From positions 2,356,001-2,420,000 of the forward strand of contig WJXW01000003.1 in assembly GCA_015832175.1 (NCBI GenBank): 64,000 nucleotides of DNA, written 5' to 3'. The DNA comes from Paraphaeosphaeria minitans (taxonomy: Eukaryota; Ascomycota; Dothideomycetes; Pleosporales; Didymosphaeriaceae). This document shows positions 39,101-48,506 of this stretch, in pieces. The position numbers were made by a program, and so were the translations under genes. Numbering within the stretch: position 1 is the first letter of the stretch; every line of letters starts with the position of its first letter. A model generated the notes under the pieces. That model ran no database searches. It saw nothing but the letters and a program-made list of their open reading frames with translations, and was not told the origin of the DNA.

Positions 39101-39513
39101 TAATATTACGTACTAGATAATAATATAGGACTTAGGCGCTTATAAAGGTGTGATAGAATAGTAATAGGGTTATAAACGTAATAAAGAGACGCTAAGTAAC
39201 TTAGATTAGGTTACGTAATGTGCTTAGTCACTTAGTGGCACTAAGCAGTAGAGTAGGTTACGTAATATACTTAGTTACTTAGTAACACTAAGTAATAGAG
39301 TAGCCCTATTATATAGGAACATAAGGATGGACCTCTATACTTGTGTTTAATCTGTTTATTAATCTATTGTTTAGATTCTAGTAGACTAAATTGTTAACTT
39401 GTTACACTTTATAAGATACTATTATATTAATAAGACCTTCCACCTTCTGTAAGTACTCCTGCCTAAGAACTAACCTTAACCCTTTAGGACTAGCTACCCT
39501 CTTGGATTTAACA
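39101..39513 (+). repeat. 3' LTR of gypsy copy 2 (413 bases)
   Basis: It follows a purine tract, starts TAATATTACG and ends GATTTAACA. It pairs with 29781-30193. Confidence 0.85.
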
Positions 39514-40465
39514 CTTACACAAAGTAGAAATACTTTATATACTATAAAAAAAGATACTAGTCTACTAACTATCTACTAAGGGATACCTAGTAAGCTAGAA
39601 GGTAATATATATTATTATACGCTAACTTCTATAAATATAAACCCTCTACTATAGATGTATAAGCATATATCCTTAACTTCAAAGGAGAGCTAGAGGAAGA
39701 AAACTATTACACAAAAAAAGAGGAAAATAAATAAGACTAATAAAGTAATAAAAAAGAAGTATAGAAGGCTACTTTATACCTTACTTCTACTATATACCTT
39801 TATTATATAACTAGGAGACATCCTTCTATACCTACTTACTAAGACCTAGCGCTAAGTATTATATTAATTAATACCCTACCTTCTATTTACGCATAGAACA
39901 TATGCCTAAAAAGAGCCTTATTACGTAATGCGACTCTACTACTATATAAAAGGGTAAAATAAGAACTAACTAGGTTAGCTATTACTACGTATTTGCATAA
40001 GAGTAGGTATAAATAGAACCTCTACTATATAGTAACACTACACCTACCTTACAACCTATTCTAATAGGGGAAGGCTAACTATATAGATAGAAAAGGATAG
40101 GAAAAAGAAGCGTATAATAGACATAAGCTATTATATAAAAGAAAAGTTACTAGTATCTATATAGTTTATTATATAAATAGCACTAAGTAAAATAGGGGCC
40201 TACCTACCTATAGAGACCTACACAAGGACCCACTACTTAGGTTAGCGCTAAGAGGCAGAGACTTTATAAGGCCCTACCTACCTATAAGGACCCGCACAAG
40301 GACCCACTACTTAGGTTAGCGCTAAGAGGCAAAGACTTTATAAGGTTCTTAGTACCCCTTTGTACAATAGACAAGACGTAATTAATTAAACCTACTTCTT
40401 ACTCTTTGCATAATAGTATACTATTAACCCTTAAATGCTTAATTACAGATTAAGCCAAACCTACA
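39514..40465 (+). mobile_element. Non-autonomous copia C derivative, 3' part
   Basis: The end of gag is joined at CTAG (39811-39814) to the 3' untranslated part, exactly as in the complete derivative at 34594-37716, followed by a 312-base LTR (40154-40465). Its 5' half is missing at the gypsy LTR on its left. Confidence 0.82.
40154..40465 (+). repeat. 3' LTR, long type (312 bases)
   Basis: It starts TATCTATATAG (TG turned to TA) and ends CCTACA. It carries the 74-base internal duplication. Confidence 0.82.
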
Positions 40466-41340
40466 TAAGCACTATATTAATAAGTAATAAAAATCTTACT
40501 TCTAAATAATACTAGAGCTGGTAGGGACAGTAGTTAACCCACTCTGGCCATAACCTTATTAAGGAGGTAATGTTTTAGAGATCTAGTTAAAGAGAAAAGT
40601 CTTACTAAGTATAGTTACTATTCTCGCTCTAATTCCTTATAAATATAAATAACTTAAAACTTACGACTCTTATATACTAAACTAAAGCACACCTCTATAG
40701 TCTAGAGATTATAGTACTTATAAACAGAGCCACTAGTTATTTAACTATAAGACAGCTATATTATACGTAAATATTATAGGGCCTTACACCCTTATATGCG
40801 CTTAAAACGATAGTGTTTACTAGTAGCGCTTAATTAAGCCCACTTACTTAAAGCATAGGCTTAAGAAGTATAAGAACGTAGTAGGCTTAGTTAGATTTTT
40901 ATTCGGCTAATAGAGGAAACCTTAAGGGCCTATTTATTAACTATAATCTCGCTCTTTAATTTTATGTTACTTCCCATATATAGTAACTATATAATAAAAT
41001 TAGGATTGTATTTTCTTTAAGTATAATTTTAATATTATATTAATAGGTGTAATCTACTAATAGTGTCTTAACTAAAATAACTTTTACTTATACTATAAAA
41101 AACCACCTTTATATCTTTTTAAGTCTAAGATTATAATTTTATTTTATAAATAGGTCTAGACCTATTTCTTACTTATTCTTATATTATAGGCTAGTACGCT
41201 TTTACTACCTACTATATATAGTAAGGTTAAAGAGTAAAATTATAGTAACTAAATAGGCTCTTAATCTAGCTATGTTATAGTAAGACGTTAGAAGATTTTA
41301 TATAGCTACACTAAGAAAAAATTCTACGCTAGCAATATAC
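40466..41340. other. Unassigned AT-rich, RIP-like stretch
   Basis: I see no LTR, no open frame and no recognisable domain. Composition and TpA richness match the retrotransposon block, so it is probably older repeat debris. It ends sharply at about 41335-41345, where base composition returns to normal. Confidence 0.5.
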
Positions 41341-41532
41341 TCAGAACGGCCGAGATTACGCCCAGATCACAGATTGAGATCACAGCGACCGAACAGGCCC
41401 TAAGAAAGCGTGTTTAGCGTTTTGCAACGCATTGTTAAACCAGTCCGGAACTGCTAAGGCCAGGGCCTTAGCCCTGCGCAGCTCAACGTAAGATCGCAGC
41501 AACCGGCCTGGCCCAAAGGGTGTTTACAGCAC

Positions 41533-41787
41533 ATGCAGCAGATAATAGACAAGTTCATGGTGCGCGGCAGCCACAGCCCGATGCAGTGGATGTTAGATTT
41601 GTGGACGTGCGGGCTGAAGATCCATTACAATACAACGTCACGCGGCCATGTGGAGTGGGTAGGGCCAGACGAGTTCTTGTACAAGGAGGTGCAGTTCACC
41701 ATGGCCCAGTTCCGCAGCATGGTGTGGTACATTGGGGCGCGTGCGCGAGGTGATGGCGTGCACGAGCCGCCAAGCCACGGTACGTGA
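41533..41787 (+). pseudogene. Fragment of a multicopy fungal protein (possibly helicase-associated)
   Basis: An 84-codon open stretch reads like an internal piece of a larger protein: it contains SPMQWMLDLWTCGLKIHYNT and LYKEVQFTMAQFRSMV. From memory of the family, similar stretches occur in large repeated fungal proteins linked to RecQ-like or telomere-linked helicases; I am not sure of this. There is no start context, the piece is cut at both ends, and it sits 200 bases inside the GC-balanced side of the isochore border. It is most likely a relict. Confidence 0.35.
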
Positions 41788-42219
41788 TACGTTGACGGAG
41801 GGCACTGGAAGAATTAGTAAAGGCAGCTGTAGTAGGCAGAAGTCTTACGTCCTGGGGGTCAGCCTCGAATTCGAAAGTGCGGGATGTGGATGATGCGTAT
41901 GAATCCGGGCTGCTATCACGAGGCGCGTTGCTGGCGGTGCTCGACTCGGAAGGGATCTTGTCAGGTTGTTGTAGTACCGCATGAAGCTGCTGCTGAAGCT
42001 GCTCTCGCGAAGCCGAACGCCTTTTAGCGGGTTTAGCTGGACGCTTATGGATAAGGCCAAAATGCGACGTTTCCTCTCTAATTACTGATACTATCGTGGT
42101 CTCACAAAAGCAAGCTTCTTCCAGTTTTAGAAAGTGGAAAGCAGTTCTTCGAGACTTGATTTGCACTTTCTGGTACTTGAATGTTTAATTTTGCTTAATA
42201 TTCATCAGTTGTGCGATAC
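41788..42219. other. Gap without a supported gene
   Basis: GC-balanced sequence between the relict fragment and the tRNA gene. A minus-strand open frame (42166 to 41696) overlaps the relict and has no recognisable domain. I see no promoter or repeat here. Confidence 0.4.
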
Positions 42220-42348
42220 GCATCGGTGGTTTAGTGGTAAAATTAGCCGTTGCCATCTAATCTCGGCTAGCCCCGGGTTCGATTGTGAGTTCCGCCATCA
42301 GTGTCAAAAAACTAAGCACTTCTAACATAGATCAGCCCGGCCGATGCA
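42220..42348 (+). tRNA. tRNA-Gly (GCC) split by a 51-base GT...AG insertion in the T arm
   Basis: The 5' half fits tRNA-Gly: acceptor strand GCATCGG (42220-42226), A-box-like D arm, anticodon stem AGCCG/CGGCT (42245-42249 with 42264-42268), anticodon GCC at 42252-42254. The anticodon loop has 14 bases, so a roughly 7-base intron at the canonical place is likely. The T stem starts CCGGG (42273-42277) with loop TTCGATT (42278-42284). Then come 51 foreign bases (42285-42335), after which the rest of the T stem CCCGG (42336-42340), acceptor strand CCGATGC (42341-42347) and discriminator A follow. Removing the 51 bases restores perfect T and acceptor stems. A T-run follows at 42362-42368. It is either a gene with an unusual intron or a recently broken copy. 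Confidence 0.75.
42285..42335 (+). other. Spliceosomal-intron-like insertion inside the tRNA gene
   Basis: 51 bases long; it begins GTGAGT (a textbook 5' splice site), has CTAAC (42322-42326, a fungal branch-point sequence) 9 bases before its end, and ends ATCAG. Length and signals match the ordinary mRNA introns of this window (46-110 bases). It sits exactly between T-loop position 60 and T-stem position 61. I see no flanking duplication. Confidence 0.7.
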
Positions 42349-42361
42349 ACCCATCTCTCAA

Positions 42362-42368
42362 TTTTTTT
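42362..42368 (+). terminator. RNA polymerase III terminator (T7)
   Basis: Seven T residues 14 bases after the discriminator base, the usual Pol III stop, suggesting the whole split gene could still be transcribed as one unit. Confidence 0.6.
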
Positions 42369-42720
42369 CCTATCCAAACTTTTGCATCAACAAATCTCAG
42401 GGGTGGCGTCCTAAGAACAGAGAACCAGATTCGATGCTCAGCGCCCTCATACGGAATTTGCGACGTGCATCACCCATCGCTTATCCGTGGAAAATAGATG
42501 GAGCTCGAGTGCAATTAGCTTATGTTATATGGAAATACTGTTTCTGGAATCACCAGGTCGCTGAGATTGAATACTGCAATGAAAACTATAACGTTCGCTC
42601 AAATCATGCCGCTAACGGATCTCCAGATTGTCCTACTACAGTGAATTCGTTCAAGGGTTATCAGAGAGAAATTATCAACATAAAACTGGATATACAAAAT
42701 CCTTCAACTGACAGACGAAC

Positions 42721-43599
42721 TCAAAGAAACTTGATGAACCAATTGATCGCCTGCTCCTTCGCACCATCCGCCGCCGCCGCCCCCACCTCATCTCCAGGCT
42801 TCGCCCTAATCGCAAAGCCATGATCTACGCCCTTGTACGTGGTGATCTGGTAGTTGTATCCATTCTCTCCATCCCCATTGCCCACCTTCTGCCTCAACGT
42901 TGCCTCCGCTGCCTCCGCCGCGGGTGCCTTCAAACCGCCGTCCAACTCTGCACGCGCAACAACAAGCGGCGACTTGAACTTCAACACAGCGTCCACGATT
43001 TGATCAGGCGCGTTCAGGAACGAGGGATGCGCAGCAAACGCTGCATCGACAAGACGTTCGTCTCCACCCTCCTTCGCAGTCTCCGCGCACAGATTGACGC
43101 CGAAGTAGCCACCCCAGCAGAAGCCTGCAACTCCCAGCTTACCCCCGACGGGCAGGTCAGCCTTGACCTTGCGCGTGTACTCGAGGCAAACATTCATTGT
43201 CGCGGGTAGGGTGGGTCTGGCGCGGTACATGAAGGGCACAAAGTGCCTTAAAATGCTGGCGAAACCCGCAATCCTCTTGAACTGGCCGGAGATATCGCAC
43301 AGGTCGACAGGACCCATTGCTGCTTCCATAGTATCGAGAACCCAGACTGGCATCGGACCTCCGGGAATGATATCAGGAACCAGGACACGGATGCCAGTTG
43401 CGGAGGCGTAAGCATCGGCTAGGATCTTGTTGTTGACGAGGTCGAGGCCGAATCCATCAGTGAAAGACACGATCGTTGAAGTCGACGTGGAAGTGCTGGG
43501 GGGTCTGGCGACATAGGTGCGCACACCATAGAGGGTTTCGATCGTGCCTTGGGGCTCACCGGTAGCAACGCCGCCACGAAAGCAATCTGGGCACGCCAT
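42721..43599 (-). CDS. Dienelactone hydrolase family protein
   Basis: A 292-residue, single-exon protein of the alpha/beta-hydrolase fold, DLH family, in the usual size range. The nucleophile elbow GFCWGG places the catalytic Cys at residue 161. Asp220 (in ELDGG) and His260 (in DHGF) complete the expected Cys-Asp-His triad. The N-terminus MACPDCFRGG followed by a GVRTYVARP-type strand is typical of fungal DLH proteins. There is no signal peptide or membrane segment, so it is probably cytosolic. DLH enzymes hydrolyse lactones such as dienelactone or related esters; the true substrate cannot be told from sequence. The start is the first ATG of the frame, directly before the conserved CPDC stretch. 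The upstream neighbour on the same strand is vti1, with no sign of a functional link. Confidence 0.9.
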   Translation of the reverse strand: MACPDCFRGGVATGEPQGTIETLYGVRTYVARPPSTSTSTSTIVSFTDGFGLDLVNNKILADAYASATGIRVLVPDIIPGGPMPVWVLDTMEAAMGPVDLCDISGQFKRIAGFASILRHFVPFMYRARPTLPATMNVCLEYTRKVKADLPVGGKLGVAGFCWGGYFGVNLCAETAKEGGDERLVDAAFAAHPSFLNAPDQIVDAVLKFKSPLVVARAELDGGLKAPAAEAAEATLRQKVGNGDGENGYNYQITTYKGVDHGFAIRAKPGDEVGAAAADGAKEQAINWFIKFL

Positions 43600-44027
43600 T
43601 TTATTTAGGAAGATCTTTAAAGTGTTGTGTGTGGACTTTGTGGTGGGATACAGCCAGCTTTATTGGGATGGATGCCATTGCGTGGTACGTTCAGCTTTCG
43701 GGCCCGAGGAGCGCGCGGAGCTTTCGTTACCTCCGAGTGTAACGGGTTTACGGTGGGCGAGTGCATCTAGGAGCAGAAAAGATTTGCAGCCAGTACTGGA
43801 ACGCGCCTAGGGCAACCAAATGAAAGAGATGCCGATAATAAGCGGGTATCAGGACGGCAAGTGTTTTTTATCAGCATTGGAAGGGTGGAATAGTCTCAAC
43901 TATCCAGTATTACAATATTGTAATATCAAGACAAGCCCACACTTCTACAGACCCCGATCTCCTACGGGCGTACCTCGGACAGTTGAAATGCTCGACGCCT
44001 ATAACTCCTAACATACTACCCAGTCGC
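43600..44027. other. Intergenic region between the DLH gene and vti1
   Basis: 428 bases upstream of the DLH gene and downstream of vti1. I see no further gene; it should hold the DLH promoter and the vti1 3' UTR. Confidence 0.6.
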
Positions 44028-44869
44028 TTAACGGAACTTGCTGTAAATAACTGCGATGATAAGAAGGACAAGTACAGTAATGATGGCAATGGTGATGATT
44101 CTGTTGGTCGCCATTCTGGAATCACAATGTCGTTAGCATTGGGGTCATACAAGGAACCACATCCTAAGCACTCCGCATCAACACGTGCGGCGATGTTGTA
44201 TGTGGAGAGAGATACGTACCTCCTCGCCATGCTCTTCAAAGTCTTGATACTGCGGTCTGTGTAGCCTTCACTCTCCAACAGCCGTTCCCTCGTGCTGACA
44301 ATCTGCTCTCTTTGCCTTGACAGATCGCTCAGCGTACCCGCGCCAATCTCCTCAGTCTCCAATGCCATGCGCTGCGCCGCCGTCAGCCTTCCGGAGGAAC
44401 GCTGCAGTCTATCGGTGCCTGATAGCAACTGCTGGCGCTGCTCGAGCTGCGCATCTGTGTCGGGGTTATCGGTGTAGCGGTCACCGAAGAGCTTGCTGCG
44501 GTCGCTGGAGTAAGACTGGATCTTTCGCTTGGCTTCGTCCAAGTCATGTTCGAGGTTGCGAAATCGGGCGTTGTATTTAGACTTTAGATTCGCGGGGATG
44601 TTGGACTTCTCCAGGCGCATCTGGTCAATCTGTGTACAGTATTAGGCGCCACCTATCACTTGTCGCATGCCCGAGTGGCAGACACAACGTACCAGCTCCT
44701 CTGACTCCTCAAGTGCCCGCTCCGCTTTGCTGATAGCCGCTTTCCGCGGCTCGCCAGTCGACTCCTTAATTACTTCTATCTGCTGGTTCAGGTCGGCTTG
44801 CACGAGCTTCAGGTCGGCTTCGTAGCCGCTGAAGCGCTCCGTGCCTGCATCGGCGTCGACGAGGGACAT
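44028..44869 (-). CDS. vti1: v-SNARE Vti1 (Qb-SNARE)
   Basis: Three exons: 44869-44693, 44629-44220, 44115-44028, giving about 224 residues (yeast Vti1 is similar in length). Introns are 63 and 104 bases with GTACGT donors and CAG acceptors. Residues 1-95 form the N-terminal three-helix SNARE domain (it starts with a Ser/Leu/Val stretch and FSGYEADL). Residues about 135-195 are the coiled-coil SNARE motif with a likely zero-layer Gln at 165 (SRQREQI). Residues about 200-220 are a C-terminal membrane anchor followed by YSKFR. Vti1 acts in Golgi, endosome and vacuole fusion as a Qb-SNARE (family knowledge). An in-frame upstream ATG exists, but the ATG at 44869 gives the usual N-terminus. It is divergent to the gene at 45710. 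Confidence 0.95.
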
Positions 44870-45709
44870 GTTTGCGGTCGTATTTGGGTTGAAGACGGGT
44901 TGTGTATCGGTGGCTAGAGATCTCTGTGCAAAAACAACTAATGGTGTCAAGAAAGGTCTGGGGTGAGAGATCAAGACGGGGGAGTTGCGCCTGGAGGCGT
45001 AGACGAGCTACGCTGCGTAATGCCAAGGAACCCCGTCATAATATCACGTGATATAGTCAGTGGGCACCCAGCCACTGTCAGGTATCTGAAACCGACACAA
45101 CTCCAACCCACTTTGGCTGACACCTAGCTCAATAGACTCGAACATGTTAGACAGCTGAACTCGAAAGTTTTCATGCACTTCAACAACGTGAACACTCCGC
45201 AACGATTCCTCCTGTTCTAGACCACAGTCATTATGCTCGACTCCTTGAAGATATTAAAGTCTAAATGACCTCCATCAATCGCGCCATTTGTACGTCTGAA
45301 CAGTGTTCAATACCGACATGGTTTCGTGTCCTTTCAGAATCATGGCGCACCGAAACCAATCTAGCGCAGATTGTGTAGAAGGACAAGCTGGACAAACAGA
45401 GGACTTCTCGAAGAGAGCTAGCTGCTACCACAGTCTTTCGCGGAATGCGCACGTCTACTGTATACACAGTTCACGTTCAGCGCTAAGCTACGAATCCAGA
45501 AGAACACGAGTCAGTTGCAAGATGAAACGAAGCTCGATTCAGAAATCAATGACCTCAACACTTTGCCCGTGCATTTCACGTCCGTGTTTACCAATTTTTA
45601 GCTCAACATTCTGAGCGACGATCATTACGGTACTCTAACCTCCCCTACGACTATCGTGACCATTTTACAAGTAGCATAACGAGGGGGACCCATACAGCCA
45701 CTTCAAGAG
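44870..45709. other. Divergent intergenic region (vti1 / FAD enzyme)
   Basis: 840 bases between two divergently transcribed genes, so it should carry both promoters. Short frames here (for example 45303-45614, plus) show no domain or codon pattern of a gene. Confidence 0.55.
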
Positions 45710-47331
45710 ATGGAACGCAAGCGCATAGCCATAGTCGGTAGCGGCATCTCCGCCCTCTCCACCCTTTGGACACTGCGCAACACCCACCACGACATCACGC
45801 TCTTCGAAAAAGCAGACCGGCTAGGCGGCCACACGAACACCGCGACATGGACGTCGCCGCTCAATGCCTCGGAAACCACGCCTGTAGACACAGGCTTCAT
45901 TGTCCTCAACGTCGCCACGTATCCCAACTTCATCGCGTTCCTTGGAGAGCTGGGCGTAAAGACCATCGCTTCAGAGATGACCTTTGGCGTCTCGCGCGAC
46001 AACGGCGCATTCGAGTGGTCGGGGACGTCGTTGGGCGCGCTGTTCGCGCAAAGGGGCAACGTCCTGCGACCGTCGTTCTGGCGCATGATCTTCGATATCG
46101 TGCGCTTCAATATGTTTTCTTTGGATCTGCTGTCTAGTCCTGCGGCGCCGTCAAATGAGCTTACCATCGGGGGGTATCTGGAAAGAGAAGGGTATTCTGA
46201 TGCGTTTCGGGACGACTACCTGATTCCGATGACCGCGTGCGTGTGGAGCACGGGTCCGGATAAGTGTGCGTTGGAGTTTCCGGCGTTAACGCTTGTGAGG
46301 TTCATGTGGAATCATCATTTGTTATCCACAGTAGCGGTGAGGCCGCCTTGGTTGACGATTGAGGGAGGCTCGAAGAGGTACATTGATGCTGTGTTGAAAG
46401 AGTGTACGGGAGCGAAGATCAAGTTGAGCACACCGGTGGAGTCACTGAAAAGAGTAAACGGTTGTGTTGAGCTAGTACTAGGCGGCAAAGGAGAAGGGAA
46501 GAAGGAGGTCTTCGATGAAGTCGTGCTGGCCTGCCATGGAGACCAGGCGCGGTGGATTGTGGGCGACGCAGCCACGCTCGAAGAGAGAGACATTCTGAGT
46601 GCTTTCGAAACCACGCCGAACATGGCATATCTCCATTCTGATCTCTCTGTAAGTAGCCCTTTGACAGCCTTTCCCGTGGCACATGATCTAACGAGCACCA
46701 GCTCATGCCCAAACGCCGTGAAGCATGGTCCGCTTGGAACTACATCACCCACTCACAACCACATTCTAAACCCACTGATAACGCCTCCGGCAACCTCCAA
46801 TCCGTCTGCCTCACCTACAACATGAATATCCTGCAGTCGCTCTCAACATCCACATTTGACGACGTTCTGGTCACGCTCAACCCGGTGACACCGCCCGCTC
46901 CTGTCCTCACACAAGCTACGTATGAGTACATGCATCCGCTGTACAACTCTCGCATGGTAGCTGCACAAGACCGTTTGGAGCAGATACAAGGCAAGAAGGG
47001 CGTATGGTATGCAGGCGCTTGGACAGGGTACGGTTTCCACGAAGATGGATTTTCCAGTGGGATGGAAATTGGGTTGAGGTTAGGTGGAAATGTGCCGTGG
47101 GAGGCGAAAAATGCCAAGTTTAGTAGAGGGACAGCTCCCGTATTAGGATGGAAAGACTTTGTCTTGCGCGCACTTATCATGATCGTACAAGTTTACTTGT
47201 CTCTTATAGACCTTGTGGTGGGAGACCGGGGGCGGAAAGCAGGGACTCAAGCTGTGCTACAGCCGATTGGAAACGAGATGACGAATGGGAAGAAGAATGT
47301 ATTGCCGGATGGAAAGAAGAAGGCACAATAA
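45710..47331 (+). CDS. FAD-dependent amine-oxidase-like flavoprotein
   Basis: Two exons (45710-46648 and 46702-47331; 53-base intron with GTAAGT donor) give 522 residues. The N-terminus is a dinucleotide-binding fold: IAIVGSGISALS (residues 6-17), then FEKADRLGGHTNT with the acidic residue that binds the ribose. A second FAD contact lies at the C-terminal end, WYAGAWTGYGFHEDGF (about residues 415-430). A hydrophobic helix at about 465-486 (near RALIMIVQVYLSLIDLVV) could anchor it to a membrane. Such proteins form a conserved group related to amine oxidases and desaturase-like oxidoreductases, often next to cyclopropane-fatty-acid-synthase-like genes; no such neighbour is seen here. The substrate is unknown. 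The start is the first ATG, just before the FAD fold. Confidence 0.9.
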
Positions 47332-47596
47332 GTGGACCGCCGGCGAGGCTGACGCACTTTTTGGAGTGAAAGAATTCTTTAGGCTCTATACCCGCCAACG
47401 GCTATCAAAAAGGCGAGATTGCCACCGTCGAGCCATGCAATCGTGATATCTCAGTAAGAAGATGGAACAGAAACTCAAACCGTCCGCCCGCCGTCGAAGC
47501 GCGCATTTGAGCCGTCCCGGACTCTCTTGCATAGGAGTTGTGCTTGTCGCGTAGTGGCAGATAGAGACCGGGCAGCATGGCGGACTGCATAACCCC
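47332..47596. other. Convergent intergenic region
   Basis: 265 bases between the stops of two converging genes. It should contain both 3' UTRs; nothing else is visible. Confidence 0.55.
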
Positions 47597-48220
47597 TTAG
47601 ATGTCGTCAATGTCGAGATCCTTGCCATCCTTGTCATCGCTGTCGTCGCTGTCGTCACGGTCCTCGTCGAATTCGAAGCCGATGCCCTCGTCGCCCTGGT
47701 CGCCGTACGTGTCGGTCTCGTTGATCTTTGCGTTCTCGGGCAGTTCGCCGTAAGCCTTCAGTGAGCGCGCTTCATCGGCAGAGTACTTAAGTCTGCGCAA
47801 AAGTCAGCCATGCACGCACTAACAAAGGCGGCGGAAAAGAAACTCACATAACGTCGCCTTTCTCGTCCTGGTAGTCACGTAGACTGAGCAGGATAATGTC
47901 ACCCTGGTTTATCCACACCTTCTTCCTGAGCTTGCCGCGAATGTGGCCCAGACGGCGAGTTCCGTCGAAACATTGCGCTTCTAGGCGACCGTTGCCCAAC
48001 ATCTTGATGACCTGTGCGTACTCCTGGCCCTCTTCCTTGAAGGTGAGCTCACGCTTCTCGTTGTCGTTCTCGTTCTTGCCCCTACGTCGATTCTTTCCTC
48101 CCTACACTTTCTGTCAGCATGCGCTCTCGACGATGCCTTGCGGGATGCGGGACGATGGCGGGGGCAGCGTGGCGGGGTAGTGCGCGTGGAGCAACGTACT
48201 TTTCCTTTGTTCTTAGGCAT
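47597..48220 (-). CDS. tif11: Translation initiation factor eIF1A
   Basis: Three exons: 48220-48200 (only 21 bases, MPKNKGK), 48101-47848, 47792-47597; introns of 98 and 55 bases. The 156-residue product has the basic N-terminal tail ([12 protein letters not shown]), the OB fold (about residues 28-95, with [14 protein letters not shown] and [16 protein letters not shown]), the helical part ([19 protein letters not shown]) and the acidic tail ending DLDIDDI. Length and order match eukaryotic eIF1A throughout. It binds the 40S subunit, helps scanning and start-codon choice, and contacts eIF5B through the acidic tail (family knowledge). The tiny first exon is easily missed by gene finders. It shares a short divergent promoter region with the gene at 48507. 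Confidence 0.96.
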
Positions 48221-48506
48221 GGTGGGGTCGGTAGTAGTAGAGTCCGCTGTGTGTGGTGTACTGGAAGTGGCGGCTGCGGGGGTCTTGTGGGAGTGAGGTG
48301 TGCTGCGTGAAGGAGGGCGCAGGTTTCTGTAATGAATGTGTCAAAGCCCGATCCGCAACGGGGCTAGCGCGGCGCGTAGCTCAAAAATTTTGGAGCGTCA
48401 TCACGGTTCGCCAGTCGAAGCGTCGCAATTACCCAAACATTCGCCCGCCTTGGCCCGTGAAACTTTGCTCACAGTCATTACCGGCCGCTGCCGTACACCC
48501 TCACCT
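48221..48506. promoter_or_regulatory. Short divergent promoter region (eIF1A / unknown gene)
   Basis: 286 bases separate the two start codons, so both promoters and 5' UTRs must lie here. I could not pick out a reliable TATA box or binding site. Confidence 0.5.

Larger units (their letters stand above)
37717..39513 (+). mobile_element. Gypsy copy 2, continuation (integrase end, chromodomain, 3' LTR)
   Basis: Integrase resumes after the GATAA duplication. The post-integrase region and a chromodomain (about 38370-38530, including a YLIKWKGY core) follow, then an antisense frame (38582-39066), a purine tract (about 39088-39100) and the 3' LTR (39101-39513). The chromodomain places it with chromoviruses, whose integrase C-terminus targets heterochromatin; that role is family knowledge, not visible here. 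The flank right of the LTR (cttac) does not match the flank left of the 5' LTR (aaaca). Confidence 0.85.

Noticed and set aside
1..41340. Small secreted effector-type genes hidden in the AT-rich block
   Set aside because: I looked because such genes occur in AT-rich isochores of plant-associated fungi, but the only open frame of 60 codons or more is a piece of gypsy reverse transcriptase (29389-29577). Shorter or multi-exon genes cannot be fully excluded.
41696..42166. 156-codon minus-strand frame
   Set aside because: Overlaps the relict fragment on the other strand, no recognisable domain, and no splice or start context that would make it a gene.
42344..42823. 159-codon plus-strand frame after the tRNA
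   Set aside because: No domain, begins at the Pol III terminator and runs into the 3' end of the DLH gene on the other strand.
45303..45614. 103-codon frame between vti1 and the FAD enzyme
   Set aside because: Cys/Ser-rich composition with no conserved look; lies in a divergent promoter region.
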